Shown one piece after another: positions 50,511 to 59,765 of a DNA stretch of 64,000 nt (the first letter of the stretch is position 1; each line of letters opens with the position of its first letter). The position numbers were made by a program, and so were the translations under genes. The stretch spans positions 1,240,001 to 1,304,000 of the forward strand of contig NZ_QMEK01000001.1 of NCBI RefSeq assembly GCF_003390845.1. The letters run 5' to 3'. Below the pieces are notes generated by a model. That model was not told where the DNA came from. It did no database searches and worked only from the letters and a program-made list of their open reading frames with translations. The DNA is from Tropicimonas sp. IMCC34043 (GTDB lineage: Bacteria > Pseudomonadota > Alphaproteobacteria > Rhodobacterales > Rhodobacteraceae).

Positions 50511-52865
50511 CTAGGGACCGAGCAGATCCGGCACGATTGTCACCACGCCCGGGAACAGCCACAGCAGCCCCAGCGTCGCGATCTGGATCAGGACGAAGGG
50601 CAGCACGCCGCGATAGATGTGGCCGGTCGTCACCTCTTTCGGGGCGACGCCGCGCAGATAGAACAGGGCAAAGCCGAAGGGCGGCGTCAGGAAGCTGGTC
50701 TGAAGGTTGACCGCGATCATGATCGTCACCCATTTCGGATCCATGGTGCCGCCATAGATCACCGGGCCGACAATCGGGACGACGATATAGATGATCTCGA
50801 GGAAATCGAGCACGAAGCCCAGGATGAACAGCACCAGCATGACGATCAGGAAGACCGCCAGTTCGCTGTCATAGCTGCGCAGGAAGCTCTGGATATAGTG
50901 CTCGCCGCCGAACGAGATCACGACGAGGTTCAGAAGCTGCGATCCGATGAGGATCGTGAAGACCATCGAGGTGACCTTGGCGGTCTCGCGCACAACCGGT
51001 CCCAGCACGCCCTTGCCGAGCAATACCCAGCAGGCATAGGCGATGCCGAACATCGCAAACAGGTAGGTGCCCTGGGCCACCACGAAGGCGATCCAGTTCT
51101 CCACCGCGACAGTGTCCTGGTTCATCCGCAGATCGAAGTTCACGCCGACCAGCAGCATGACGATGATCGAGAAGGTCGCCCAGATGACGATCTGGCCCTT
51201 GCCGTCCTCCTCGGCCAGCCGGCGATAGGCGGCGAGCATCAGGGCGCCGCCGGCGCCAAGTGCCGCAGCCGGCGTCGGGTTGGTAATGCCGCCCAGAATC
51301 GAGCCGAGCACCGCGACGATCAGCACGAGCGGCGGGAAGACCACCCGCAACAGCTCGTTCTTCCCCAGCATCCGGGCCGCCCCACGGCACCCCCAGAGCG
51401 TCAGCGCCAGCGGCAGGGCAAGGATCGCGACGGTCGTGCCGGGGCTGGTCAGCGGCCCGATCCAGAGCCAGTCGGCGACAAGTGCCAGCGCGACCCCGGC
51501 GGCCCCGACCAGCAGCGGCGCGGGATCGTCCCTCGGTGCGACCCCGCGCGCCGTGCTCAGCACCAGTGCGAGCAGCAGGAAGCCCGTGACGATGGCGCTT
51601 GAAAGCGGCGCGACCCCGGCGATCTTTTCGATCCTCGCTGCGTCCATCTGGTCGTCGGTCAGGCGGTGGGCCTGTTCGGATCCGCCTGCGGCATTGATCT
51701 GGTCCTGTTCGGCAACCGCGCGGTCCCAGGCCGCCTGCCCGTGCAGTTCGATCATCGCGGCCTGGCATTGCGGGCTGACATTGGTGCGCAGGCTGGCGGT
51801 GCTCCCGGCCTCGGAAAAGCTCGAGACCGTCACGTCCTGCGAACCGATCACCTGCACCTGCCCCAGAAGGATCGCGCCGCAGATCAACGCCGCCGGAACC
51901 CCGAGAAACCAGATCAATCCGTGGCTCCGCCCGATGGGATCGCCCGCGCCGTGACCCAGTTCGACCGGCGGCGCCTTGTCGGGGTTCAAAAGCGCATAGC
52001 CAAGCGCATAGGCGGCATAGAGCACCGCCAGCAGGATGCCGGGCAGCATCGCCGACTGGAACAGCGTTCCGACCGACACCACCGCAGGTTCGCCCAGATA
52101 GGTCAGCGCATCGCTGCAACCGGCAAGCTGGGCGCGCGCCTCCTGTGCCGTTGAATAGATGTCGCCGGCAAGCGTGCCGAGCAGCACGATGACGATCGAG
52201 GGCGGGATGATCTGGCCAAGCGTCCCCGAGGCGGCGATGACGCCGGTCGCAAGCTCGGGCGAATAGCGGTTGCGCAGCATGGTCGGCAGCGCAAGCAGGC
52301 CCATGGTAACGACGGTGGCGCCGACGATGCCGGTCGAGGCGGCAAGGAAAGCGCCGACAACGACGATGGAAACCGCAAGGCCGCCGGGCATCGGCCCGAA
52401 GACCCGCGCCATCGTGGTCAGCAGATCGTTGGCAATCTTCGAACGTTCAAGCGTGATGCCCATCATCACGAACATCAGCACCGCCAGCAGGGTCTCGATC
52501 GACTGCCCCGCCAGCACGCGCTCGTTCATCCGGTTGACGATGAAGCTGAGGTTGCGGTCCATCGCCTGTTCCCAGCCGCCGGGAAACAGCGGCTCGGCCA
52601 GCCGCGGCAGGTCGGGGTATCGAAAGGTCGAGATCGCGTCGGGATGAACCCCCTGCCCGGTCAGCGCGCGGTACGCCTCGGACCCGGTGTCGACGGCCTG
52701 ATGGATCAACAGCCCCGATCCGTCGAGCGCTGCAATGACGCCAAAGGCGATGATGCCCGCGCCCCCGATGGCGAAGGCGACCGGAAAGCCCGACAGGATC
52801 GCCCCGAAGAGGCAGAGAAAGACGATGATCAGGCCGATCTCGACCCCGTCCAGTCCGAAAATCAT
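50511..52865 (-). CDS. TRAP transporter large permease (DctM type), long form
   Basis: A 784-residue permease, much longer than the usual 420-430. The N-terminal portion contains FPVAFAIGGAGIIAFG and a conserved ASGTLGQIIPPSIVIVLLGTLAG near 215; the C-terminal portion contains GGITNPTPAAALGAGGALMLAAY, FDLRMNQDT-region helices and FGFALFYLRGVAPKEVTT near the end. A hydrophilic insertion of about 150 residues and extra helices separate the two. It forms the ion-driven channel with the small permease (4 genes of this transport unit lie together). Confidence 0.85.
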   Translation of the reverse strand: MIFGLDGVEIGLIIVFLCLFGAILSGFPVAFAIGGAGIIAFGVIAALDGSGLLIHQAVDTGSEAYRALTGQGVHPDAISTFRYPDLPRLAEPLFPGGWEQAMDRNLSFIVNRMNERVLAGQSIETLLAVLMFVMMGITLERSKIANDLLTTMARVFGPMPGGLAVSIVVVGAFLAASTGIVGATVVTMGLLALPTMLRNRYSPELATGVIAASGTLGQIIPPSIVIVLLGTLAGDIYSTAQEARAQLAGCSDALTYLGEPAVVSVGTLFQSAMLPGILLAVLYAAYALGYALLNPDKAPPVELGHGAGDPIGRSHGLIWFLGVPAALICGAILLGQVQVIGSQDVTVSSFSEAGSTASLRTNVSPQCQAAMIELHGQAAWDRAVAEQDQINAAGGSEQAHRLTDDQMDAARIEKIAGVAPLSSAIVTGFLLLALVLSTARGVAPRDDPAPLLVGAAGVALALVADWLWIGPLTSPGTTVAILALPLALTLWGCRGAARMLGKNELLRVVFPPLVLIVAVLGSILGGITNPTPAAALGAGGALMLAAYRRLAEEDGKGQIVIWATFSIIVMLLVGVNFDLRMNQDTVAVENWIAFVVAQGTYLFAMFGIAYACWVLLGKGVLGPVVRETAKVTSMVFTILIGSQLLNLVVISFGGEHYIQSFLRSYDSELAVFLIVMLVLFILGFVLDFLEIIYIVVPIVGPVIYGGTMDPKWVTIMIAVNLQTSFLTPPFGFALFYLRGVAPKEVTTGHIYRGVLPFVLIQIATLGLLWLFPGVVTIVPDLLGP

Positions 52866-52874
52866 GCTCGCCCT

Positions 52875-53789
52875 CTAGTGAATTTCCGCCGCGCGTTCGG
52901 ACTGCGGATCGCCCAGCCGGTCCTTGTCGAGGTATCTGCCTTCGGCCGCCTCGCCCTCGACCAGTTCCAGCCATGATCGCCAGACCACCGCCATGGCCTG
53001 CAGGAACACGAGGCCCGCGAAGGCGACGAGCAGGATCTTGAACAGGAAATAGGCGTCGAAGCCATTCGGGCTGAACCCGATCGTCTCGACGTTCCATTTC
53101 ACGATCCGCGCCTTCTTCAGCATCAGTTCGAGCTTGTCGGAGGCCGAGATCTTGGGCGTTATCAGGTGCCGCCACATGAAGAACCAGCCGTACATCCAGA
53201 TCAGGGTCGCCATCGGCATCATCAAGACCAGCGCACCGACGATATCGATGATCTTGCGGGTCCGGTAACGGACCACGGCATAGACCAGATCGACCCGCAC
53301 ATGGCCGCCCTGAACATAGGTCCAGGTGGCGCAGAGCGCGACGATCATGGCGTTGTAAAGCTTGAGCTGTTCAGACCACCACGACACGTCGTGGCTGATC
53401 ATGGTGCCGAAGCCGAAGGAGATCTGCGCGGAGGCAAATACCCGCTGCACGAAGATGATGACGATCTGCTGCACCACCATCAGGAGCCCGACCCAGGCGA
53501 CGACGCGTCCCAACGTGTTGGCGAGCGCTTCCAGTCCGATCACCATCCCCCACATGAAGCGGCGCGAGGCAAGGCCGATCCCGGTCAGGATCAGGAACAG
53601 CGTGAAGACGACGAAAAAGAACTGCACCGACCCGCCGTAATAGGCAAAGCGCATGATCGCCGCGGGATCGCTCCAGTTCAGCCACAGCGCGGGATGGGCC
53701 AGCGCGCGCACGACGTTGACGAAGGATTCGATGATGTTGGCCAGGGCCCATCCGGGGATGGTGCCGCCCCCTGCCTCGACTGGTTCCAT
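52875..53789 (-). CDS. TRAP transporter small permease (DctQ type)
   Basis: A 304-residue membrane protein with several hydrophobic segments including VQFFFVVFTLFLILTGIGL and YNAMIVALCATWTYVQGGHVRVDLVY, the latter containing the family's xGGHVRVDL pattern. Longer than the canonical 160-200 residues, matching the long large subunit. GGAGAG precedes ATG 53789. The stop is 9 bp before the large permease ATG, indicating coupling. Confidence 0.8.
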   Translation of the reverse strand: MEPVEAGGGTIPGWALANIIESFVNVVRALAHPALWLNWSDPAAIMRFAYYGGSVQFFFVVFTLFLILTGIGLASRRFMWGMVIGLEALANTLGRVVAWVGLLMVVQQIVIIFVQRVFASAQISFGFGTMISHDVSWWSEQLKLYNAMIVALCATWTYVQGGHVRVDLVYAVVRYRTRKIIDIVGALVLMMPMATLIWMYGWFFMWRHLITPKISASDKLELMLKKARIVKWNVETIGFSPNGFDAYFLFKILLVAFAGLVFLQAMAVVWRSWLELVEGEAAEGRYLDKDRLGDPQSERAAEIH

Positions 53790-53883
53790 GGTCGGGCTCT
53801 CCTGCGGTCGCGTCGCAACGTCTGCCGGGGATGGGCGGCGGGCGGTCCCTCCCCCGCCCGCCCGCCGCCCGACCCCGCAGCGC

Positions 53884-54966
53884 TCAGCCGAGCACGCGGT
53901 TGCGCTGCCGGGTAAAGACACCCTCGGATTGCTGGATCCAGCTCGAGGACGAGCGCAGCGACGCCTGATAGCTGTCGAAGATCCGCTTGTAGAGCTCGTC
54001 GCTCATGTTCTCCTGGAAGACCTCGCTGGCGGCGGCGCCAAAGGCATCCCAGACCGGGTCGGAGAACTCCATCACCTGTACGCCGCCCGACTTCAGCCGT
54101 TCGAGCGCCGCACCGTTGTTCTTGAGAAACAGCGTCAGGGTCCAGAGGTTCGACGCGATGGCCACCTGTTCGATCACCGCCTGCTGCGACGGCGTCAGGC
54201 TGTCCCAGACCTCGCGGTTCATCGCAAGCGACAGGCCCGGGCCCGGCTCGTGGAACCCTGCGGTATAATAGATCTTGGTGATCTCCTGGAATCCCGCTTT
54301 CTCGTCGGCCCAGGGACCGATCCATTCGGTGCCGTCGATCGCGCCCGAGGCAAGCGCCTGATAGACCTCGGCACCCGGCAGGTTCTGTACCGAGACGCCA
54401 AGCTTGCCCAGCACCTCGCCGCCCTGCCCCGGCATGCGGAACTTCAGCCCCTGGAAATCTTCGGGTCCGTTGATCGGCTTGCGGAACCATCCGCCGGACT
54501 GGGCGCCGGTGTTGCCGGCAAGGAAGGATTTCAGGCCAAAGATCTCGCCCAGCTCGTCGTGAAACTCGCGGCCGCCGTCGTGATAGTACCAGGTGTTCAG
54601 CTCCAGCGCCGTCATGCCGAACGGCAGCGATCCGAAAAACTGATAGCCCGGGTGCTGACCGACGAAGTAATAGTCGACGCCGTGATACATGTCGGCCTGT
54701 CCGGCGGTGACCGCATCGAACACCTCGAAGGCTCCGACAAGCTCGCCCGCCGCTTTCATCTCGACGGTCAACTGGCCATCGGTCCCGGCGGTGATCATGT
54801 CGGCACAATACTGCGCGCTGTCATGCACCCCGGCCAGACCCCGGCCCCAGGTGGTGACCAGCGTTAGCGTGCGTTTGCCCTGCGCAAGGGCCGGCGTGGC
54901 AAGAGCGGTCGCGGCGGCGGCCGACCCGCCAAGCGCCGAGGTCCTCAGAAATGAACGGCGATCCAT
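53884..54966 (-). CDS. TRAP transporter substrate-binding protein (DctP type)
   Basis: A 360-residue periplasmic binding protein with a twin-arginine signal (MDRRSFLRTSALGG). The binding domain contains the Arg segment FQGLKFRMPGQGGEVL (substrate carboxylate clamp) and YQALASGAIDGTEWIGPW, both characteristic of DctP. Ligand probably an organic acid. GGAGGG precedes ATG 54966. It is divergent from the two-component genes. Confidence 0.9.
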   Translation of the reverse strand: MDRRSFLRTSALGGSAAAATALATPALAQGKRTLTLVTTWGRGLAGVHDSAQYCADMITAGTDGQLTVEMKAAGELVGAFEVFDAVTAGQADMYHGVDYYFVGQHPGYQFFGSLPFGMTALELNTWYYHDGGREFHDELGEIFGLKSFLAGNTGAQSGGWFRKPINGPEDFQGLKFRMPGQGGEVLGKLGVSVQNLPGAEVYQALASGAIDGTEWIGPWADEKAGFQEITKIYYTAGFHEPGPGLSLAMNREVWDSLTPSQQAVIEQVAIASNLWTLTLFLKNNGAALERLKSGGVQVMEFSDPVWDAFGAAASEVFQENMSDELYKRIFDSYQASLRSSSSWIQQSEGVFTRQRNRVLG

Positions 54967-55189
54967 GTTTCCCTCCCTGGAACGTGCGCGCCCACCCTTT
55001 GGAAGGGCGGATCCTTTTTGAGTGGAAGTCACCATAGTTGCGCGAGGGCCGTCGAAAAATACCGGAAATTGCGTAGAAGCCGCGAGAAAGTTGGCTTCTG
55101 ACGCAACGGAATCTGCGATTTCAGCCGCCGGCAGCCAGACCGCCACAGGGACAGGCGCCGCGGCAAAGCCTTGCCAGCGGGACGTTCGC

Positions 55190-56710
55190 ATGAATAACCT
55201 GCGCGCCAGAGGGGCCAAAATGCCCGCCGCGTCGCACAGCCTGGGAGGAGCTCTGCTGACCGTTTTCCACCGCCTTGCGCGCCTGCGCGCCGCCCTCAGC
55301 CCGGGCTGTGACCGGAGGGTGTTCCTTCTGGCCGCGGTGCCGCTGATCCTGGCACTGGCGGCGGTCGCGGTTCTTTTCGCCTTCCAGTCGCGCCAGCTTG
55401 CCGACCGCGAGATCGCCGATCTGGAAACCCGGCTGATCGAGGCGAAGAAACGCGAATTGCAGAATTATCTCTCGCTGGCGCGCAGCGCGATCTCGATCGA
55501 CTATGGCCGCGCCGCGCCCGACGATGCCACGGCCAAGGAACGGGTAATCCAGACCCTTGCCGCCATGGTCTATGGCCAGGACGGCTATTTCTTTGTCTTC
55601 GACTATGACGGCACGAACCTTGTGGCGCCGCGCCAGACCGGGCTGATCGGGCGCAACTGGTCGGGGCTGACCGACGCCGAAGGCACGCCGGTCACCGACC
55701 GGTTGATTGCCATCGCCCGAAACGGCGCCGGCTATCACAGCTATCTCTGGCCCAAACCCTCGACCGGCGACGTGGCGCGGATGGTCGCCTATGTCGCCGG
55801 GCTTCAGGACTGGCAATGGGCGCTTGGTACTGGGATCTTCATCGACGATGTGCTCGACACCGTCGCCACCGCCCGGGCCGAGACCGAGGCACGGGTGCGC
55901 CAGACTTTCCTGTGGATCGCGCTGATCGCCGCGGCAGCGCTGCTGGCGGTGTTCCTGTCGGGGCTTGCGATGAACCTGCGCGACCGCAGTCGCGCCGACG
56001 CCAAGCTGAAGGCCTTGACCCAGCGCATCTTTGACACCCAGGAGGAAGAACGCGGCCGGGTGGCGCGCGAGCTGCACGATTCGATCAGCCAGATCCTTGT
56101 CGGCATCCGCTATGCGCTCGAACTCGCACGGCGGCGGCTGCGTTCGGGCGATGCGCGCGCCGAGGCCAATCTCGATACCGGGATCGATGCGCTGGGACAG
56201 GCGATCCACGAGGTGCGCCGGATCAGCCGCGACCTGCGGCCCGGTGTGCTCGACGATCTCGGGCTTGGCCCGGCGCTGCAGGCGCTGGTCGAGGATTTCG
56301 GGCAGCGCACCGGCATCGCGGTCGACTTCGAGACCGTGGTGTTCCGCAACCGGCTGGACCAGGAGGCACGGATCGCGCTCTACCGCATCGCCCAGGAGGC
56401 GCTGACCAATATCGAACGCCACGCCGGCGCCAGCCGGATCAGCCTGCGCGTCTTCGGCCATCCCGCCGGCGCGACGCTCCGGATCGAGGACAACGGCCGC
56501 GGCATGGCCGAGGCCCGCGCGGCCACCGGCCGGGGACAGGGCCTCGGGCTGCGCAACATGCAGGAACGGATCGACCGGCTGGACGGAAGCCTGCGCATCC
56601 AGTCCTCGCGCAGCGGCACGATGATCGAGGCGCAGGTGCCGCTCAGCCACCTGCTGCCGCCCGAAACCGAGGCCCCGCACGGCGGCGACACCGAAAGGCG
56701 GCTGGCATGA
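55190..56710 (+). CDS. NarL-type sensor histidine kinase with sCache domain
   Basis: A 506-residue membrane kinase: a membrane segment at about 45-63, periplasmic single-Cache domain (YGQDGYFFVFDYDGTNLVAP, about 130-150, within DUF-like sCache2), second membrane segment around 245-263, dimerisation domain HisKA_3 with phospho-His in RELHDSISQILVG and ATPase domain ending EDNGRGM and GLGLRNMQERI. Cache domains sense small carboxylates, and it is divergent from the TRAP genes, so it probably controls them. Starts at ATG 55190; a later Met is possible. Confidence 0.87.
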   Translation: MNNLRARGAKMPAASHSLGGALLTVFHRLARLRAALSPGCDRRVFLLAAVPLILALAAVAVLFAFQSRQLADREIADLETRLIEAKKRELQNYLSLARSAISIDYGRAAPDDATAKERVIQTLAAMVYGQDGYFFVFDYDGTNLVAPRQTGLIGRNWSGLTDAEGTPVTDRLIAIARNGAGYHSYLWPKPSTGDVARMVAYVAGLQDWQWALGTGIFIDDVLDTVATARAETEARVRQTFLWIALIAAAALLAVFLSGLAMNLRDRSRADAKLKALTQRIFDTQEEERGRVARELHDSISQILVGIRYALELARRRLRSGDARAEANLDTGIDALGQAIHEVRRISRDLRPGVLDDLGLGPALQALVEDFGQRTGIAVDFETVVFRNRLDQEARIALYRIAQEALTNIERHAGASRISLRVFGHPAGATLRIEDNGRGMAEARAATGRGQGLGLRNMQERIDRLDGSLRIQSSRSGTMIEAQVPLSHLLPPETEAPHGGDTERRLA

Positions 56711-57351
56711 GACCGACCCGGGTGCTGGTGGTCGACGATCATCCGATGGTCGCCGAAGGGCTCGAGGCGATCCTCGAAAGCTATCCCGACATCGAGGTGG
56801 TGGGCACGCTCTCGAACGGGCGCGAGGCGGTCGAGCGGGTGGCCGCGCTTGCCCCCGATGTGGTGCTGATGGATCTGAACATGCCGGGCATGAACGGGTT
56901 GCACGCCACCGAGATCATGCTCGAAAAGAACGCCGATCTGCGGGTGGTGATCCTGTCGATGCACGACAGCCCGGAATACATCTCGACCGCCCTCGACCAC
57001 GGCGCCCGCGGCTATATCCTCAAGGAGGTGGCCTCCGAAAGGATCAAGGAGGCGATCGACCGGGTGATGGCGGGCGAGCAATACCTCTGCACCGGCGCCC
57101 GCGCGGCGCTGCGCCCGGCAAGCCCGGCGGGGCGCGAACCGCTGACCAACCGCGAACAGACGATTCTGCTGCAACTGGCACAGGGGCGCTCGAACAAGGA
57201 GGTGGCGCAGGCGCTCGACATCTCGGTGCGCACGGTCGAAACCCACCGCAAGAACATCCGTCGCAAGCTCGGCATCAGTTCGACCGCCGGGCTGACCCGC
57301 TATGCGATGGAACACGGGGTACTGCAGGGCACCGGACGATCGTTGCGCTGA
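56707..57351 (+). CDS. NarL/FixJ-type response regulator
   Basis: A 214-residue regulator: receiver domain with Asp pocket VVDDHP, phosphoacceptor in VVLMDLNMPGM, Lys in YILKEVA; C-terminal LuxR helix-turn-helix (LTNREQTILLQLAQGRSNKEVAQALDISVRTVETH). Overlaps the kinase gene by 4 bp (ATGA). Partner of that kinase. Confidence 0.93.
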   Translation: MRPTRVLVVDDHPMVAEGLEAILESYPDIEVVGTLSNGREAVERVAALAPDVVLMDLNMPGMNGLHATEIMLEKNADLRVVILSMHDSPEYISTALDHGARGYILKEVASERIKEAIDRVMAGEQYLCTGARAALRPASPAGREPLTNREQTILLQLAQGRSNKEVAQALDISVRTVETHRKNIRRKLGISSTAGLTRYAMEHGVLQGTGRSLR

Positions 57352-57559
57352 TCCCGCCCCGACCACCGAGATCCCGCCGGGAATGACGCAGAACGCCGCC
57401 GCCCTCCCCCATTCTCGGCACAGCGCCAACGTCGCAACGGGCGTCGCATTCGGGCAAACGGGGTGCGGCGCCGGGGCGGGAATTGACCGGCCGCTGCCTC
57501 GGCGCCGGAGGCGCAAAGCCGGAGCGGTGCGCCCCTCCATACTCTCCAGACCCGCGACC

Positions 57560-58165
57560 TCAGCCGCCCCGCCCGCCCCGCTCCAGCAGCGACAAAAGGT
57601 TCGCGCGGACCGATGGCCAGTCCGAGGCCGTGACCGAATAGACCGCTGTGTCCCGGATCGTGCCGTTCGGCAGGATCTTGTGGGCGCGCAGGATCCCGTC
57701 GAGCCTTGCCCCCAGGCGTTCGATCGCGGCCCGGCTCTGCCGGTTCATCACATGGGTCCGGAATTCGACCGCGATGCAGTCAAGGTCCTCGAAGGCATGG
57801 CCAAGCAGCAAGAGCTTCGCCTCGGTGTTCAGCCCGCTGCGCTGGACCGAGGCTGCGTACCAGGTCGACCCGATCTCGAGCCGGCGGTTCGGGGCGTCTA
57901 TGTTCATGTAGGTGGTCATGCCGATGGCGGCGCCATCGTCGGGCCGCAGCACCGCGAAGGGCAGCATGGTGCCGGCCGCCTGCTGGGCAAGCCGGCTGTC
58001 GATCTCGCCCGCGACCTGCCCCGGGGCAGGCACTGCGGTGTACCACAGCCGATGCAGCGCCCCGTCGGCCACGGCGGTTTCCAGATCGGGGCCATGCGCC
58101 GGCGCAAGCGGCGCCAATACGACGCGCGAGCCCCGCAACGTCACAGGTGTGATCCAGTCCTTCAA
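57560..58165 (-). CDS. GNAT-family N-acetyltransferase (RimJ/RimL-like)
   Basis: A 201-residue acetyltransferase of the GNAT fold: beta strands SRVVLAPLAPAHGPDLE and RRLEIGSTWYAAS with the acetyl-CoA loop around QRSGLNTEAKLLLLGHAFEDL and a typical VEFRTHVMNRQSRAAIERLG helix. The last motif is that of RimJ/L-like enzymes that modify small molecules or protein N-termini. Substrate unknown. Confidence 0.82.
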   Translation of the reverse strand: MKDWITPVTLRGSRVVLAPLAPAHGPDLETAVADGALHRLWYTAVPAPGQVAGEIDSRLAQQAAGTMLPFAVLRPDDGAAIGMTTYMNIDAPNRRLEIGSTWYAASVQRSGLNTEAKLLLLGHAFEDLDCIAVEFRTHVMNRQSRAAIERLGARLDGILRAHKILPNGTIRDTAVYSVTASDWPSVRANLLSLLERGGRGG

Positions 58166-58331
58166 AGGTGATCCTCTCGGTGCAGGAAAGCCGGCGCAGA
58201 AAACACGATTGCCAACGGCCCCGCAACGAGTTTCCGCCGCCGCGGGGGACGCGGCGGCGGCAGTGCCGGATCGGGCACTCGACCGGACCGGTCGGTCCTG
58301 TCAGGTCTGGTCTGGCCTTGCCGGTCAGGCC

Positions 58332-59360
58332 CTAGGGCTGCGGACGCGGCGTATCGGCCGTGCTGGGAGGCAGGGTCGGATAGATCACCTGCGGCATCCG
58401 TCCGGTCAGGGCGCCAAGGAAGGCGACGATCTGGCCGACCTGGGCATCGTCAAGCTCTTCGCCCAGCTGCGCCGTTCCCATGATCGCCACCGCATCGTTC
58501 AGGTCCCAGACCGACCCCGAATGGAAATAGGGCGGCGTCAGGACGATGTTGCGCAGCGTCGGAACCTTGAAGACATATTCGTCGCCCTCGGTCCGGGTCA
58601 CGGCAAACCGGCCCTTGTCGTCAGGCGGCAGCACCGCGGCATCCGGCGCCGCCATCACGCCGAAGGGTTGATAGCTGTCACCGCCGACGTTGATGCCGTT
58701 GTGGCAGGCCACGCAGCCGCTGTCGATGAAGGTTCTCAGTCCCGCCATCTGCTCGGCGTTCATCGCCGTATCGTCGCCCTTGAGGAACAGGTCGAACGGC
58801 GCATCGGGCGTGATCAGCGTGTCCTCGAAAGCGGCGATGGCACTGGTCGCGTTTTCGAAGGTCAGCGGATCGTCACCGGGGAAGGCGGCGGCGAAATAGG
58901 CTTCATAGCCCGGGATGCCCTTGAGCTGCTCGACCACATGTTCCGGGGTCGAGCCCATCTCGACCGGGTTCACCATCGGCCCGCCGGCCTGCGCCTGCAG
59001 GTCCGCGGCGCGGCCGTCCCAGAACTGTGCCAGGTTGTAGACCGAGTTCAGGACTGTCGGGCTGTTGCGCCCGCCTTCCTGCCAGCGGTGGCCAAGCGAC
59101 ACCCGCGCCAGATCGGCGCCGCCGGTCCCGAGGTTGTGGCAGGTATTGCAGCTTATGTTGTGCCCCTCCGAGAGCCGAGGCTCGAAGTAAAGCATCTTGC
59201 CCAGTTCCACCCGTGCCGCGTCCGGGGCAGGATCGGGGGTTTCGGGGATCGGTTCGAAAATCGCGATGGCCTCTTCGCGCAGCGCCGCGGGATCCTCTGC
59301 CGCGACCGCGGCGCCGGCTCCCGCAGCGAATGCTGCAATCGCATATCCGAGATGACGCAT
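58332..59360 (-). CDS. Cytochrome c peroxidase (CcpA-type)
   Basis: A 342-residue periplasmic di-haem peroxidase with Sec signal peptide (AVAAE) and two CxxCH: CNTCHN (about residue 72) and CVACHN (about 216). Middle motifs LSEGHNISCNTCHNLGTGG, AQFWDGRAADLQAQA, PMVNPVEMG and late FKVPTLRNIVLTPPYFHSG match the bacterial CcpA family that reduces hydrogen peroxide with electrons from a small cytochrome. Good GGAGAG before ATG 59360. Second such gene in the window. Confidence 0.9.
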   Translation of the reverse strand: MRHLGYAIAAFAAGAGAAVAAEDPAALREEAIAIFEPIPETPDPAPDAARVELGKMLYFEPRLSEGHNISCNTCHNLGTGGADLARVSLGHRWQEGGRNSPTVLNSVYNLAQFWDGRAADLQAQAGGPMVNPVEMGSTPEHVVEQLKGIPGYEAYFAAAFPGDDPLTFENATSAIAAFEDTLITPDAPFDLFLKGDDTAMNAEQMAGLRTFIDSGCVACHNGINVGGDSYQPFGVMAAPDAAVLPPDDKGRFAVTRTEGDEYVFKVPTLRNIVLTPPYFHSGSVWDLNDAVAIMGTAQLGEELDDAQVGQIVAFLGALTGRMPQVIYPTLPPSTADTPRPQP

Positions 59361-59631
59361 GGAATCTCTCCACAATAGCGTTTCGACGGGTCGCACATGT
59401 CCGTTCGACCACGAAACATATTAACATATGAATGTAATATGGGGGCGATCCGCAATGTCGCGGGGGCCATGAAATCTGCGCCGCCGCCCGTGCAGAGACC
59501 GGAACGCGACAGGTGCCGCGAAAGAATGTTTCAACAGGCGCGTCACCCGCGCCACTTTGTCCAGAAAAGCCGTTGACGCCCTCCGGCGAGACTCCTATGG
59601 TCCCGCGCACGAAACCGAAGGATCCCTGAGA

Positions 59632-59679
59632 ATGATTGGCATTCTTGTACTCGTAGTGGAAAGGCGCATGGGCCGGTAA
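59632..59679 (+). CDS. ilv leader peptide
   Basis: A 15-codon ORF, MIGILVLVVERRMGR, in which seven of the first nine codons are Ile, Leu or Val. Its stop codon TAA (59677-59679) lies 5 bp after the left arm of the antiterminator hairpin. Ribosome stalling at these codons when branched-chain aminoacyl-tRNA is scarce is the classical sensing mechanism of ilv attenuation. Confidence 0.85.
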   Translation: MIGILVLVVERRMGR

Positions 59680-59733
59680 CGGTTGACCCCATTTGGTTCC
59701 CATGCGCCCTCGTTCTACGGACGGGGGTTTTTT
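59663..59733 (+). promoter_or_regulatory. Transcriptional attenuator of ilvB
   Basis: Antiterminator: GGCGCATGGG (59663-59672) pairs perfectly with CCCATGCGCC (59699-59708). Terminator: CCCTCGTTC (59707-59715) pairs with GGACGGGGG (59719-59727, including G-U pairs), 3-nt loop, followed by six T. The arms share bases at 59707-59708, so only one hairpin can form. A ribosome at the leader stop covers the left arm of the first hairpin and allows termination; one stalled upstream leaves it free. Confidence 0.85.
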
Positions 59734-59765
59734 ATTGCCGCGAAGCCTGACGATGGAGAGATGAG

